Both the position numbers and the translations under genes were made by a program. DNA of 64,000 nucleotides, taken from contig JAFTOD010000002.1 of assembly GCA_017451525.1 (NCBI GenBank), positions 62,001-126,000 on the forward strand, written 5' to 3'. The number at the start of each line of letters is the position of its first letter. Position 1 is the first letter of the stretch. Origin of the DNA: Paludibacteraceae bacterium (GTDB lineage Bacteria > Bacteroidota > Bacteroidia > Bacteroidales > Paludibacteraceae). The notes under the pieces are model-generated. The model was not told the DNA's origin and did not search any database. It saw only the letters and a program-made list of their open reading frames with translations. Positions 1 through 8,073 of this stretch are shown in pieces.

Positions 1-2189
1 ACAGCATAGAAGGTTTGGGTTGCTGCGAGGGTGACTTCTGCGCCGAGTTCGTAGTAGTTAGATGTTGGTTTCGTATCAGTCTCAGCCACTTCTACGGTGC
101 TCCATCCTACCAATTGCTTGCCGTCGCACGATTGCGATGAGGTAGTAGGTAGAGTGTACTGGTCACCGACAGAGTAAGTATCAATTGTGGAGGTTACGCC
201 CAATTGAGAGAGTGTAATAGTGGCTGGAGATGCAGCTGCACTTGTGGTGAATACATCGGATACTGCTTGAATACTATTGGTGTATGTAATGCCATCACCT
301 ACAGCAACAACGCCGAATAAATAATTAGTTTCTGGGTCTAAATCAGACACAGTTTTAGTAATTTCAGTTAGTCCTGGATATTCTGCTATAACTTCATCAT
401 TTTCACCATAAACAGAAACAGTATAACTACTTGCATTTGCAACTTCGCCCCATGAGAGAGTTGCAGAGGTAGAAGTGATGTTTGTAACATTCAATCCAGT
501 TGGTGTCGCTAATTGGCTCGGTTCTGTGCTACCGCAATCAGGAGTAGAATGGTAGTAGGTGGTGGAAGAACTGCCGCCACCAGAGGTTGTGTAGATGACT
601 TCGATAGCAGTAATACGCACTTGGCCATTTGTTTCACCTCCCGTATTTCCTACACCAAAAGTAGCTGATGTAGCATTTATAGTAGTTGCAGTACCTGAAC
701 TTACATCATCTTCATTATAGGTCAAAACACCTGTCTTGCTAACCGAATATGTGACCTTTACCGTTTTTATCGTACATCCTGTAGCTGCTGAAAGAGTGAG
801 GGTAGCATTTTCAGTTTGATAAAAACGCCAGTTGGTACCGCTTGTATAGTATTTACCTGTATTAGTTCCGGTACTTGCAGTTGCAGTTATATTTTCATCA
901 ATTGTAACTGACGTGTATTTCGTATCATTATTCCAACTATGCGCAGTTGCATAGTCAGCAATAGAAACTTCCGCTGTTGCTTCTCCACCACCTCCGCCAC
1001 CACTGGTGGTTACTGTTCGTTGATAAACAGCGTAGAGGGTGATGTCGGATGTTGGTGAGTATGCACCAGCAGCGATAAGGGTTGGCTCTGTCGTTGTTTC
1101 TGTAGTAACTGCAGAAGTTGTTTTCCAACCAGCGAACTCCCAATCACCACAATCCAATGTAGGTGTAGGCAATGTGACACCTGCACCAGCAGATGCTTCT
1201 GTTACGGATGCAGCACAAGTGCCAGAACCTGCATTGAGGGTGACGGTGTATTTAGGAAGCTCTAATGTTTTGAAATTAGTTTGTGTTCCATAAGCGGTAC
1301 CATTGCCGTTAGTTGCATAAGGGCGAACATAGTAGGTTGTATTAGCCGTTAGACCAGTAAGTTCCTTAGTGAAGGCAGTACCTGTAGTTGTGTATGTTGT
1401 ACCCACTTGCTCTTTGGTATTGCTAATCGTAGGATTACTACTTGTTCCATATACAAAACCATAGCTTTCAATAGAACATCCTGCAGAACCCAGCGAGGTT
1501 ATACCACCTGAACAAGATACTGTCGCTGTAGTAGTTGTAACACTGCTGTTGCTACCCGCAGAAACAGTTGGGTTTGTGGTACAAGTTGAAGCTACATCTG
1601 ATTTATAATAATCTACCTGTGAAATTGTGATCAAACCATTGCTTGAACCTTGGGTACAAACAACCTCAATCTTGTAAAAAAGATTAGCAGTAGGTGATGC
1701 GAGCGTTACAGTTTGTGTGCCTGTTGCTTTAGTAAAAGTTCCAACAGAAGTATATGTGCCGTTACTAGAAGTCGCTGTTTTTAGAGTAATACTTGTAATC
1801 TTACTCGTAGTAATTGCATCAATTGTAAGCGACACTTTCGTTATGGCAGCATCAATCTTGGCATTAGTAGTGATTGTGCCTGTTGAAGCAGCATTTTTAC
1901 TGCCCATTTTGATATATGACCAACCATTTTGATTGTTATTTGCATTAACAATATCCACCCTAAAACCATTGTATGTGGAATACCAAGAACTTGTGTAAGA
2001 GGAGACGCTTGCAGAGTTATATGAACTACCAAATTTGGCAGTTTTATAAACGACATCCGCACCCCACACCTCTGCACTGACGGTAAGGGTTAGGAACATG
2101 ACGAGCAAGAGGCGTATAGTCTTGCTATACCCTTGCAATACCGTTAAGAGATTGTTTGCCACTTGGGCAGAAAAAGTAAATTGTTTCAT
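1..2189 (-). CDS. Secreted FN3/InlB-repeat protein, C-terminus outside window
   Basis: An open frame of 729 codons starts at an ATG at 2189 and runs off the left edge, so the C-terminus is not visible. Residues 25-38 form a hydrophobic stretch ending in VSAEVWGA, read as a signal peptide with a long N-region. Ser/Thr/Gly-rich beta modules follow: an FN3-like segment near 205-315 (TTTTATVSCSGG), an InlB/Flg_new-like repeat near 318-395 (WEFAGWKTT, ITLYAVYQ), a poly-Gly linker, a second FN3 near 565-655 (TSATLSWGEV) and another InlB-like repeat (KQLVGWSTV) cut by the edge. No enzymatic domain is seen. Proteins of this build in Bacteroidales are normally exported, often by type IX secretion; a surface or adhesive role is inference. 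Confidence 0.8.
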   Translation of the reverse strand, partial: MKQFTFSAQVANNLLTVLQGYSKTIRLLLVMFLTLTVSAEVWGADVVYKTAKFGSSYNSASVSSYTSSWYSTYNGFRVDIVNANNNQNGWSYIKMGSKNAASTGTITTNAKIDAAITKVSLTIDAITTSKITSITLKTATSSNGTYTSVGTFTKATGTQTVTLASPTANLFYKIEVVCTQGSSNGLITISQVDYYKSDVASTCTTNPTVSAGSNSSVTTTTATVSCSGGITSLGSAGCSIESYGFVYGTSSNPTISNTKEQVGTTYTTTGTAFTKELTGLTANTTYYVRPYATNGNGTAYGTQTNFKTLELPKYTVTLNAGSGTCAASVTEASAGAGVTLPTPTLDCGDWEFAGWKTTSAVTTETTTEPTLIAAGAYSPTSDITLYAVYQRTVTTSGGGGGGEATAEVSIADYATAHSWNNDTKYTSVTIDENITATASTGTNTGKYYTSGTNWRFYQTENATLTLSAATGCTIKTVKVTYSVSKTGVLTYNEDDVSSGTATTINATSATFGVGNTGGETNGQVRITAIEVIYTTSGGGSSSTTYYHSTPDCGSTEPSQLATPTGLNVTNITSTSATLSWGEVANASSYTVSVYGENDEVIAEYPGLTEITKTVSDLDPETNYLFGVVAVGDGITYTNSIQAVSDVFTTSAAASPATITLSQLGVTSTIDTYSVGDQYTLPTTSSQSCDGKQLVGWSTVEVAETDTKPTSNYYELGAEVTLAATQTFYA

Positions 2190-2539
2190 AATTATATGAA
2201 GTTTTTTTTGTTAATATGCTTGGTTTCTATTGATTTTCACCATTTAAATTCTATGTTTTTTTACAAATCAAAAAACTTTTTTGTTTTATCGAATATAATT
2301 TTTGTTTTAGTAAAAATAATATGACTTTTAAATATATTAATAATATGGAAGTAAATTTATTTATGGTAATTAAAATGATTTTTAATAGTTTAGATTTTTT
2401 TATAATTTCTGCACTACTACATTGTGCGGAACGATTCTTTATTTACATATGTCCACATGATAAAACTATAATAACAAAGATATTTCAATGGTTCGAGATT
2501 GTTCATATCGTTCATATTATATTGTCACTGTTTTGACGA
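2190..2539. other. AT-rich intergenic region
   Basis: This gap of 350 bases between the secreted protein start and the next stop is very AT-rich. It should hold the promoter of the leftward secreted gene, but no clear TAnnTTTG box at the usual distance was found. A 71-codon rightward frame here (2321-2536) has composition expected of random AT-rich DNA and was not accepted. Confidence 0.5.
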
Positions 2540-3118
2540 TTAATATAGATCCATTCTGGTAATTAAATCATTTATTTTATTTTGTTCTTGTAATGCAGAA
2601 TGTTTTTCCAAGGCACTATTGATTGCTTCAGAACCAAATGCCCACAAATAAGAATATTCACTATTTTTATTGCACATTTTCCAATCTGTGTGATTCTTTT
2701 GATTATCCAAAAATAGTACTCCAGCATTTGAACATTTTTGCTTTTTTAAAAATGTTTGTACTTTTCTTAAGTCATCTATATAGTCATTGAGCTCTCTTTG
2801 AAATTTCAATTCCAAAAACACTAATCCTTCTGCACATTGAATAGAAATATCAGGAACTTGAGCATCCACATTTACAGCGGATTTAACTTCACATAATTCC
2901 TGTGTGTTCTTAACATTTCTTTTCTCTAATACTTCAAAGCCGTCGCTTTCTAACAAATCACGAAGTGCTCTTTCGAGATCTGTTTCTATGCCAAATTGCT
3001 TTCCATCAACAGATTGCTCCATGTATTCTTCAATCGTAGAACACAAATCGTCGTAAGTATGCATTTGCATTTTTTGTAATTGCTCTAGTGTATGTATCGC
3101 CTCGTTTAATGGTATCAT
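2540..3118 (-). CDS. PD-(D/E)XK nuclease-like protein of unknown role
   Basis: This 192-residue protein has no family I can name. Residues 89-105 carry a PD-(D/E)XK-like signature: P89-D90 in QVPDISIQ, then E103-L-K105 in FLELKFQ after a hydrophobic strand. The upstream part is helical and acidic (LEQLQKMQMH, LERALRDLLESDGFEV), as in many restriction-like nucleases and Holliday-junction-type folds. It lies in an accessory block with GNAT, YhcG-type nuclease and Bro-N genes. A defence or toxin role is inference; the fold call rests on the motif alone. A GAGTCAAC-type dispersed repeat lies upstream at about 3175-3203. Confidence 0.6.
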   Translation of the reverse strand: MIPLNEAIHTLEQLQKMQMHTYDDLCSTIEEYMEQSVDGKQFGIETDLERALRDLLESDGFEVLEKRNVKNTQELCEVKSAVNVDAQVPDISIQCAEGLVFLELKFQRELNDYIDDLRKVQTFLKKQKCSNAGVLFLDNQKNHTDWKMCNKNSEYSYLWAFGSEAINSALEKHSALQEQNKINDLITRMDLY

Positions 3119-3174
3119 GTTGTTTATGTTTATGTTATATATCTTGGTTTTTTATTCTTTGTTTTCTTCGCCTT

Positions 3175-3203
3175 ATAAGTCAACCTTTTTCAGGTTTAGT
3201 CAG
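3175..3203. repeat. Dispersed AGTCAACCTTTTTCAGG repeat
   Basis: The segment reads AGTCAACCTTTTTCAGG followed by TTTAGTCAG. The same string recurs at 24853-24880, and close variants occur at 24754-24800 and, inverted, at 59527-59582. Confidence 0.7.
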
Positions 3204-3246
3204 TTGCTATTGACTTCCGTGGAATTGGTAAGCACAATAGGACACA

Positions 3247-3285
3247 AAAAGCGGTAAATCCGCTGAATATTGGAATTACCGCTTT
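3247..3285 (-). terminator. Intrinsic terminator after the GNAT gene
   Basis: AAAGCGGTAA and TTACCGCTTT form a hairpin with an 18-base loop. On the minus strand the stem is followed by TTTTTGTG. It lies 24 bases beyond the stop of the GNAT gene, whose stop itself sits in a second small palindrome (GTTAGTTtatcAACTAAC). Confidence 0.75.
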
Positions 3286-3308
3286 GTATAAGGATGTTAG
3301 TTTATCAA

Positions 3309-3863
3309 CTAACTCAATCTTCGATACATTCGAATAGTCGCTGTATTAGGATTTAAAAATTCTGCTGCCCAAAAATAGCATTTTTGGTAAAACCCAACTG
3401 CGGAATAGTCTTTTGTGCAATACGCATTTACAGATATAAATAATGGTTGGTGATAAGAGTAAATTTTATCCTTCAATGATTTAATAATAGAAATAATGTC
3501 CGTTCCAATATGTTGATTTCTGTACTCCTTCCTAACTGCTAAATAGTCTATCTCAATGCTGGGGAAAGCACCCGTTTCCCAATAGTCTTTATATTCAGGC
3601 CATTTTTCAATGTCTTGGAACTTTTTTTGTAAGTCATCTCTACAATCCTCATCTAAAAATAATCTCCCCTCACTAGTTACGAACATTGCAACAATAATAC
3701 TCTCTGCATTACGCAATACATAAAAACGACTATTATGATATGTGTGCAAAAAAGCAGACAAACGAGTGTGGATAAAATCATCCATTTCATCCACTCCTGA
3801 ATAAAAATCTGCAAGAATAGAAGCGTCTTGCTCCAATTGAAGATGTAAATTCTGATGCTCCAC
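3309..3863 (-). CDS. GNAT-family N-acetyltransferase
   Basis: GNAT acetyltransferases move an acetyl group from acetyl-CoA to amines; TacT-type members acetylate aminoacyl-tRNA. Residues 102-124 form motif A (IEIDYLAVRKEYR, then QHIGTD for the CoA pyrophosphate loop), and the C-terminal part has SAVGFYQKCYF, the usual motif B aromatic region. The start is a GTG that shares one base with the TAG stop of a 44-codon upstream frame, suggesting translational coupling. Length (184 aa) fits GNAT toxins. The pairing with a small upstream gene recalls toxin-antitoxin loci, but the partner is not a recognisable DUF1778 or RHH antitoxin. Substrate is unknown. Confidence 0.8.
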   Translation of the reverse strand: MEHQNLHLQLEQDASILADFYSGVDEMDDFIHTRLSAFLHTYHNSRFYVLRNAESIIVAMFVTSEGRLFLDEDCRDDLQKKFQDIEKWPEYKDYWETGAFPSIEIDYLAVRKEYRNQHIGTDIISIIKSLKDKIYSYHQPLFISVNAYCTKDYSAVGFYQKCYFWAAEFLNPNTATIRMYRRLS

Positions 3864-3997
3864 TAATCACAAATAATATTATGCAACATTTCTGTCGTGT
3901 CTTGATTAGTTCGCTCCTTCATCTCCATGAGATGCTTGCAAAACTCTTCTGCAAATTGCCCACTGATGGGCTTATTTGATGATTTAACGCCGAACAT
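3863..3997 (-). CDS. 44-aa protein coupled to the GNAT gene (candidate antitoxin)
   Basis: An ATG frame of 44 codons begins 37 bases downstream of a Bacteroidota-type promoter and ends with TAG, whose last G starts the GTG of the GNAT gene. The product is hydrophilic and helix-prone (FAEEFCKHLMEMKERTNQ). It is about half the length of usual GNAT antitoxins and has no recognised DNA-binding motif. Its position, leader spacing and one-base overlap argue that it is a real gene. An antitoxin role is inferred from context only. Confidence 0.6.
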   Translation of the reverse strand: MFGVKSSNKPISGQFAEEFCKHLMEMKERTNQDTTEMLHNIICD

Positions 3998-4033
3998 AGT
4001 TTCTAAAATTAAGTTGTTTAGACCTTTGCGCTG

Positions 4034-4065
4034 CAAAGGTACAACTTTATTTTGATATATGCAAA
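4034..4065 (-). promoter_or_regulatory. Bacteroidota promoter for the 44-aa/GNAT pair
   Basis: On the minus strand a TTTG box at 4065-4062 and TACCTTTG at 4041-4034 are separated by 20 bases, matching the sigma-AB -33/-7 consensus. The predicted transcript starts near 4027, about 30 bases before the ATG at 3997. Confidence 0.8.
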
Positions 4066-4228
4066 TATTATGCCAAAAAAATCGTTGTTTTCTTGCTTTT
4101 TCGGTAATTCCAATATTTCAAAGATCACTTTTGCGGCAAAGCCGCTATTGTGAGCAAAGGTCAACCCAATGACCCGTGCCCTTTCTCCCTTTTGGGTGTT
4201 TGTTGTTGTTTTGTTTGATATATATGAG

Positions 4229-5335
4229 TTAGTGTTTACGCATTTCAATTTCTTTTACTGTTCGTTCTATTACTTCCTCTAATTGGTATGTCGCGACGCC
4301 AAGCGGTTTGTTTATGTCTTGCAATGACCACTCTACGATGGTGTTTTTAGCCGTTTTGCAAATGAGTAATCCTACTGTAGGGTTATCTCCGTCACCGCGC
4401 AATAGTTTGTCAGCAGCAGTAACATAGAAGTTAAGCTTTCCTGCAAACTCGGGCATAAACTTTACTGCTTTCAGTTCGATAATTACATAACGCTTTTGCG
4501 GTATATGGTAAAATATCAGGTCAGGAAAGAAAGTAGTTTCATCATCAATACACAATTCTAATTGTCTTCCTACAAAAGCAAATCCTTGTCCAAGTTCCAA
4601 TAAGAAATGTGTGATGTTTGTTACAAGTGCATCCTCCAAATCCTTTTCGTTATAATTCTCCTGAAGCGTTAAGAACTCAAAATGATATGGGTCCTTGAAT
4701 AACTGTTGTGTTACTTGACTTTGTTCCGCTGGTAATGTAGATTCAAAATTCGAACAGATAGCTCCCTGAGCCTGAAAGAACTGCGAATCCATTTTAGCAT
4801 TAAGTTGCGGTCTTGACCAACCCAACTCAGCGACTTGTTTGGCATAGAACAAAGCTTCGTCTAAAGTGGTAGAACGACTAACGATGTCTATATGATGTCC
4901 CCAAGGAATACGTCCAAACATTTCTGGCATTGGTAAAAAGCCAATGGGTCGTTGGCTTTTTTCCAATTGGCTGTATTCGTCCTTATTTTCAAAAAGGCCA
5001 ACGGGTCGTTGGCTTTTTTCAAGCTGCTGATTATAAAACAAATACCATTGTTTCATGTATTTTACATTGGAATATGAGAAGCCACTTGCTTCAGGAAAAG
5101 CTTCTCGCATATCAAATGCAAATTGTTTGACAACGCCATCTCCCCAACGCGCTTCTGCTTTGAGCATAACAAGGTCACGACCAATGCCCCAGTAAAAGTC
5201 AAGCATTTCTGCATTTACTTTTACAAGAGCACGCCCTTGGCTCTGACGAAAGCGCTTCTTTACATCCGAAAGCCATTGGATGTATTCGCTGTCAGCGATC
5301 ATGTTTTCTCTATTTACAAAATGAGGCGTTGTCAT
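4229..5335 (-). CDS. YhcG/DUF1016-family PD-(D/E)XK nuclease
   Basis: The N-terminal half (residues 15-100: VNAEMLDFYWGIGRDLV, FSYSNVKYMKQWYLFY) is the DUF1016 N-domain. The C-terminal half carries the nuclease core: P271-D272 in FFPDLIFYH and E287-L-K289 in YVIIELKAVKF. IPWGHH at 143-148 is the typical family motif. The family is often found beside type I restriction loci and in mobile regions, and is thought to cut DNA. The linker at 104-130 contains two copies of QLEKSQRP, encoded by two palindromic DNA repeats, inserted just before the conserved IPWGHH block. Length, 368 aa, is usual. It belongs to the same accessory block as the Bro-N and GNAT genes. Confidence 0.85.
   Translation of the reverse strand: MTTPHFVNRENMIADSEYIQWLSDVKKRFRQSQGRALVKVNAEMLDFYWGIGRDLVMLKAEARWGDGVVKQFAFDMREAFPEASGFSYSNVKYMKQWYLFYNQQLEKSQRPVGLFENKDEYSQLEKSQRPIGFLPMPEMFGRIPWGHHIDIVSRSTTLDEALFYAKQVAELGWSRPQLNAKMDSQFFQAQGAICSNFESTLPAEQSQVTQQLFKDPYHFEFLTLQENYNEKDLEDALVTNITHFLLELGQGFAFVGRQLELCIDDETTFFPDLIFYHIPQKRYVIIELKAVKFMPEFAGKLNFYVTAADKLLRGDGDNPTVGLLICKTAKNTIVEWSLQDINKPLGVATYQLEEVIERTVKEIEMRKH
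4935..4962. repeat. Palindromic repeat inside the yhcG-like frame, copy 1
   Basis: AAAAGCCAATGGGTCGTTGGCTTTTTT is a hairpin with A and T flanks, like a mobile palindrome or a terminator-like element. It is read in frame as part of EKSQRPIGFLP. Confidence 0.7.
4991..5019. repeat. Palindromic repeat inside the yhcG-like frame, copy 2
   Basis: This is the same element as at 4935-4962: AAAAAGGCCAACG, GGT loop, CGTTGGCTTTTTT. It starts 56 bases after the first copy and encodes EKSQRPVGLF in the same frame. Confidence 0.7.
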
Positions 5336-5363
5336 GTCTTATCGTTTTGTTTGTCTTATATAA

Positions 5364-5394
5364 GTCCTATAGATGTCCTATAGATGTCCTATCG
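5364..5394. repeat. 11-bp tandem repeat
   Basis: Two copies of GTCCTATAGAT and a partial third (GTCCTATCG) lie directly upstream of the YhcG-like gene, in its probable promoter or leader region. Confidence 0.7.
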
Positions 5395-5544
5395 TGGTCG
5401 CGAAATGGTCGCCTAACAGACAGGGCATTTCCTACTTCTTTGACGTATTGACAAATTTGGATTTCACATTTTTTAGGCGGAGTTTTTGTAAAATATTACA
5501 CTTTTTAGGTGGACTTTCTTGCGTAACTCAAAAAAAAGCAGTAT

Positions 5545-6396
5545 CTATTCCTCCATATTACCTAATGGTAGTTCGTCGGGCGGAGTGGTGAAATGCACTG
5601 CACGCTTGTCGGAAATAACCGTCCTGCCTAACTCATGCTCCAACTGCTCGCGAGCGACATGCGCCACATTGCCACCACGCTGCGCGACCTGTGCATTGGC
5701 TTGGAAGCCTTGCGGGTTCTCGCGCTGACTCAACTCGGTGGCTGCTGCCTCCGCCAGACCATTGAGCATCAACTCCACATTGGTCATGTTATCTCGCAAA
5801 TTCTCCTTGCGCAATCCCTTATGCGCTTTGTACTCGCGGGTGGTCATACCACTCCACGCCTTGGAGATGATATCCGTGAGTATCGCATAGTCGCGTTCCT
5901 CAGTCATGCCACCACGTTTCCACTCATCCGTCAGCCCCTTGCGTACCTCAATGGTCTTGATACGTTGGTTAATCCATGATTCGGAATAGCCCAAACGGCG
6001 ATAGTCGCGGATAGCCTGCTCAATGCTCAACTCAGGGTCTTGCAACTGCTCTAAGCGTTGACGTCCGACCTCAGCTAACCACAGTTTGAAAGGCTCAGCC
6101 TTCTTGCTAGGCACAGACTGAATCAAGCGGAAGAGCTGCTCGGTGGTGGCCACGTCGGTGAGGCGCATTTTGCCGTCAGGAGCGGGCATTTTCAAAGCGT
6201 TACAATTTGTAACGGTTTCGTTCCCCTCATCAGATAAGCGCTTTTTGAGCACTCTCCAATAGGTTTGTGGATTACTACTATCTGTCAGTACCTGGATAAC
6301 ATCCACAACGGAGAAGAAGTATTGCTGCTTCTCCTCGTCCCAAAGGTAGCGCACTTTTGCGTTTTCGAATAATTGTATTTGTATGTCTTGACTCAT
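5545..6396 (-). CDS. Bro-N / DinD-like protein, copy 1
   Basis: The N-terminus (residues 6-110: VRYLWDEEKQQYFFSVVDVI, YWRVLKKRL, RLIQSVPSKKAEPFKLWL) is a Bro-N fold, as in phage antirepressors. The C-terminal part (YAILTDIISKAWSGMTTREY, GLRKENLRDNMTNVEL, then AQRGGNVAHVAREQLE) resembles DinD, the DNA-damage-inducible protein known to inhibit RecA filament activity. A second copy lies at 59833-60690 with the same architecture and many identical blocks. The gene follows a 260-nt leader that may encode a short ORF overlapping by ATGA. A regulatory or damage-response role is inference from the family. Confidence 0.8.
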   Translation of the reverse strand: MSQDIQIQLFENAKVRYLWDEEKQQYFFSVVDVIQVLTDSSNPQTYWRVLKKRLSDEGNETVTNCNALKMPAPDGKMRLTDVATTEQLFRLIQSVPSKKAEPFKLWLAEVGRQRLEQLQDPELSIEQAIRDYRRLGYSESWINQRIKTIEVRKGLTDEWKRGGMTEERDYAILTDIISKAWSGMTTREYKAHKGLRKENLRDNMTNVELMLNGLAEAAATELSQRENPQGFQANAQVAQRGGNVAHVAREQLEHELGRTVISDKRAVHFTTPPDELPLGNMEE

Positions 6397-6578
6397 TTGG
6401 TGTTCGTAATGATGGTCACATTGTATTCTTTTTGAGTAGGGGGCAGGTCAGTGACCAGTGCCTGTTCATTCTTTCTGTTGTTTATCCCTTGTTGGTTTCT
6501 CGCTTGTTCTATGGTCATTCTACGGCGAGGTGCCCCCTCTTGCGTGTGCACACGTGTGCGTACATATAAATATATCAA
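6393..6578 (-). CDS. Possible small leader protein coupled to Bro-N gene
   Basis: A 61-codon frame, or 41 codons if the ATG at 6518 is used, ends in TGA overlapping the Bro-N start as ATGA. The product is polar (MTIEQARNQQGINNRKNEQA) with no recognised domain. The second Bro-N copy lacks such a frame directly before it, so this may be chance. It is kept because of the coupled stop-start and its place inside the predicted transcript. Confidence 0.3.
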   Translation of the reverse strand: MIYLYVRTRVHTQEGAPRRRMTIEQARNQQGINNRKNEQALVTDLPPTQKEYNVTIITNTK

Positions 6579-6663
6579 ACAACCACAAAACGGCTGGGGC
6601 TATTGGTCCAGCCAAAAATGTGGTTTTTGTGGTGTCAATCTACACGGTTTCACATTGACGCCA

Positions 6664-6695
6664 CAAAGGTACAAAAAATAATTGATATATGCAAA
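6664..6695 (-). promoter_or_regulatory. Bacteroidota promoter for Bro-N copy 1
   Basis: On the minus strand TTTG at 6695-6692 and TACCTTTG at 6671-6664 have a 20-base gap. The transcript would begin near 6657, leaving a leader of about 260 nt before the ATG at 6396. Confidence 0.75.
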
Positions 6696-6816
6696 CAAAT
6701 CGCACAGAAATATAAATTTTCGTGCGATTTGTTATGATAGAGGGGATGGAAACCGAAGTGTAAAGGTTCCAGAGTTTCAAGGTTTTAGAGCTTCAAAGTT
6801 ACAGATTCTCAATTTG

Positions 6817-8058
6817 TTAAGGGATGAGAATTTTGCGAGTGGTTGCACCTTGGCGGATGATGTAGATGCCAGAAGGCAACTGCGTCATGGCCTGATTGGG
6901 CTGCTCGGTGATGCAGATAACCTCGCCCGCGATGTTATAGATACTTGCTTGTGCGCGCGTATCGGCGGTTATATTCGTAACAGGAGTGGTGGTGCTGATG
7001 GTCAAGTCGCCAGTCACATTGGTGATGATGAGGCGTCCGAGCGTGGCGTCATACTCGGCTTTGCCACCCGTCACAGAAACTTGCGCAGGATGAGAACCGT
7101 CGCTGGAAGTGAGGTAGGTGATGAAGCCGTCGGCGAGCGTGTGCTGGTACTTAGGTGATACTTCCTCGGCGATGTGGTAGGTGACCGCATAGCTGGTAAT
7201 CTTGTTGTAGTTGGCGAATACCTCAATCGCCAGCTCTGGGAAGTCGATGATGGGGTTGCGATTGCCTTGGTAATCTTGCGCACCATCGTTGCGCACCATC
7301 TCGGTGAGCGAGGGTGGGTCTTGCATGTGCCACTTGAGCAAAATCTGTATCGACTCGAAGACACCACTGGTGCCTAACTTGCTGAGCAACTGAGCGTTGC
7401 CGTTGTATAGGGAGTTTTTGTTGCCTCCTGCTTCGCCGTACACTAGGTAGTCGTAGAGGATGACACGTGCTGCGTCGCCACGGTAGGTGCCGAGGTTGAT
7501 TTTCTTGTAAGCACTATTGTTGATGCTGATCTCGTCGTCAGGGTCGTAGTAACTGCCACCCTCGCCATAGGCGGTGTTGCCACGGCTGGAGTTGACGGAG
7601 GTGTTGGTGGGGCGAACAGATTGCATATCGTGTCCCATGGTGGTCTCTTTCTTGGCTCCCTTGGACTGTGGCCAAGTGTGTTCGCGGTTCCAGCCGCTTC
7701 CCCAGTCGCCATCGAGTTGCTTGCCATCGTAATAACCGATGATATATCCACTGCGGTTGAGGTCACGATCTACATCCACGTAGGCATAGCGCAGGTCGCC
7801 GTAGTCGAGTCCCCATGCGTTGAGTTTGCAGGTGTTGCCCATGAGTTGGTTGATGCGACCAAAGAGTGCGTCACCGCTGAGGGTGATGAGTTGGTCGTAG
7901 GCGTAATTGCCTGTGTAGTAGGCGTTTTGCTCACTGATGTAGTCGGTGTAAGCCTCCTTGCCTTCGTCAGAAGCGACGTGCGCCTGCATGTCGATAGCGG
8001 CAAAAAGTCGCAAAGGTAATAAAGCAATAATGAGGATAAAAAGTCGAGTGTAGTGCAT
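6817..8058 (-). CDS. Secreted endonuclease I (EndA/NucM family) with type IX sorting tail
   Basis: A signal peptide covers residues 1-20 (LFILIIALLPLRLFA). The endonuclease I catalytic block is WNREHTWPQS at 123-132 with the general base His127, followed by GHDMQSVRPTNTSVNSSRGN at 142-161, the metal-binding region. Family members are non-specific extracellular DNA/RNA nucleases. The C-terminus (YNIAGEVI, LPSGIYIIR, RKILIP) is a standard type IX secretion sorting domain, so export to the surface or medium is expected. It sits 15 bases downstream of a paralogue that shares the N-terminal 270 residues almost block for block; the two look like a tandem duplication with different C-termini. It may supply nucleobases or phosphate from extracellular DNA (inference). 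Confidence 0.9.
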   Translation of the reverse strand: MHYTRLFILIIALLPLRLFAAIDMQAHVASDEGKEAYTDYISEQNAYYTGNYAYDQLITLSGDALFGRINQLMGNTCKLNAWGLDYGDLRYAYVDVDRDLNRSGYIIGYYDGKQLDGDWGSGWNREHTWPQSKGAKKETTMGHDMQSVRPTNTSVNSSRGNTAYGEGGSYYDPDDEISINNSAYKKINLGTYRGDAARVILYDYLVYGEAGGNKNSLYNGNAQLLSKLGTSGVFESIQILLKWHMQDPPSLTEMVRNDGAQDYQGNRNPIIDFPELAIEVFANYNKITSYAVTYHIAEEVSPKYQHTLADGFITYLTSSDGSHPAQVSVTGGKAEYDATLGRLIITNVTGDLTISTTTPVTNITADTRAQASIYNIAGEVICITEQPNQAMTQLPSGIYIIRQGATTRKILIP

Positions 8059-8073
8059 AGTGAACAGATTTTA

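Noticed and set aside
2321..2536. 71-codon rightward ORF in AT-rich DNA
   Set aside because: Composition is that of translated AT-rich spacer (Ile, Phe, Met-rich), no promoter and no family resemblance.
4018..4248. 76-codon leftward ORF after the YhcG-like gene
   Set aside because: It covers the promoter of the 44-aa/GNAT pair and overlaps the previous stop; the peptide has no domain and the frame is probably chance.
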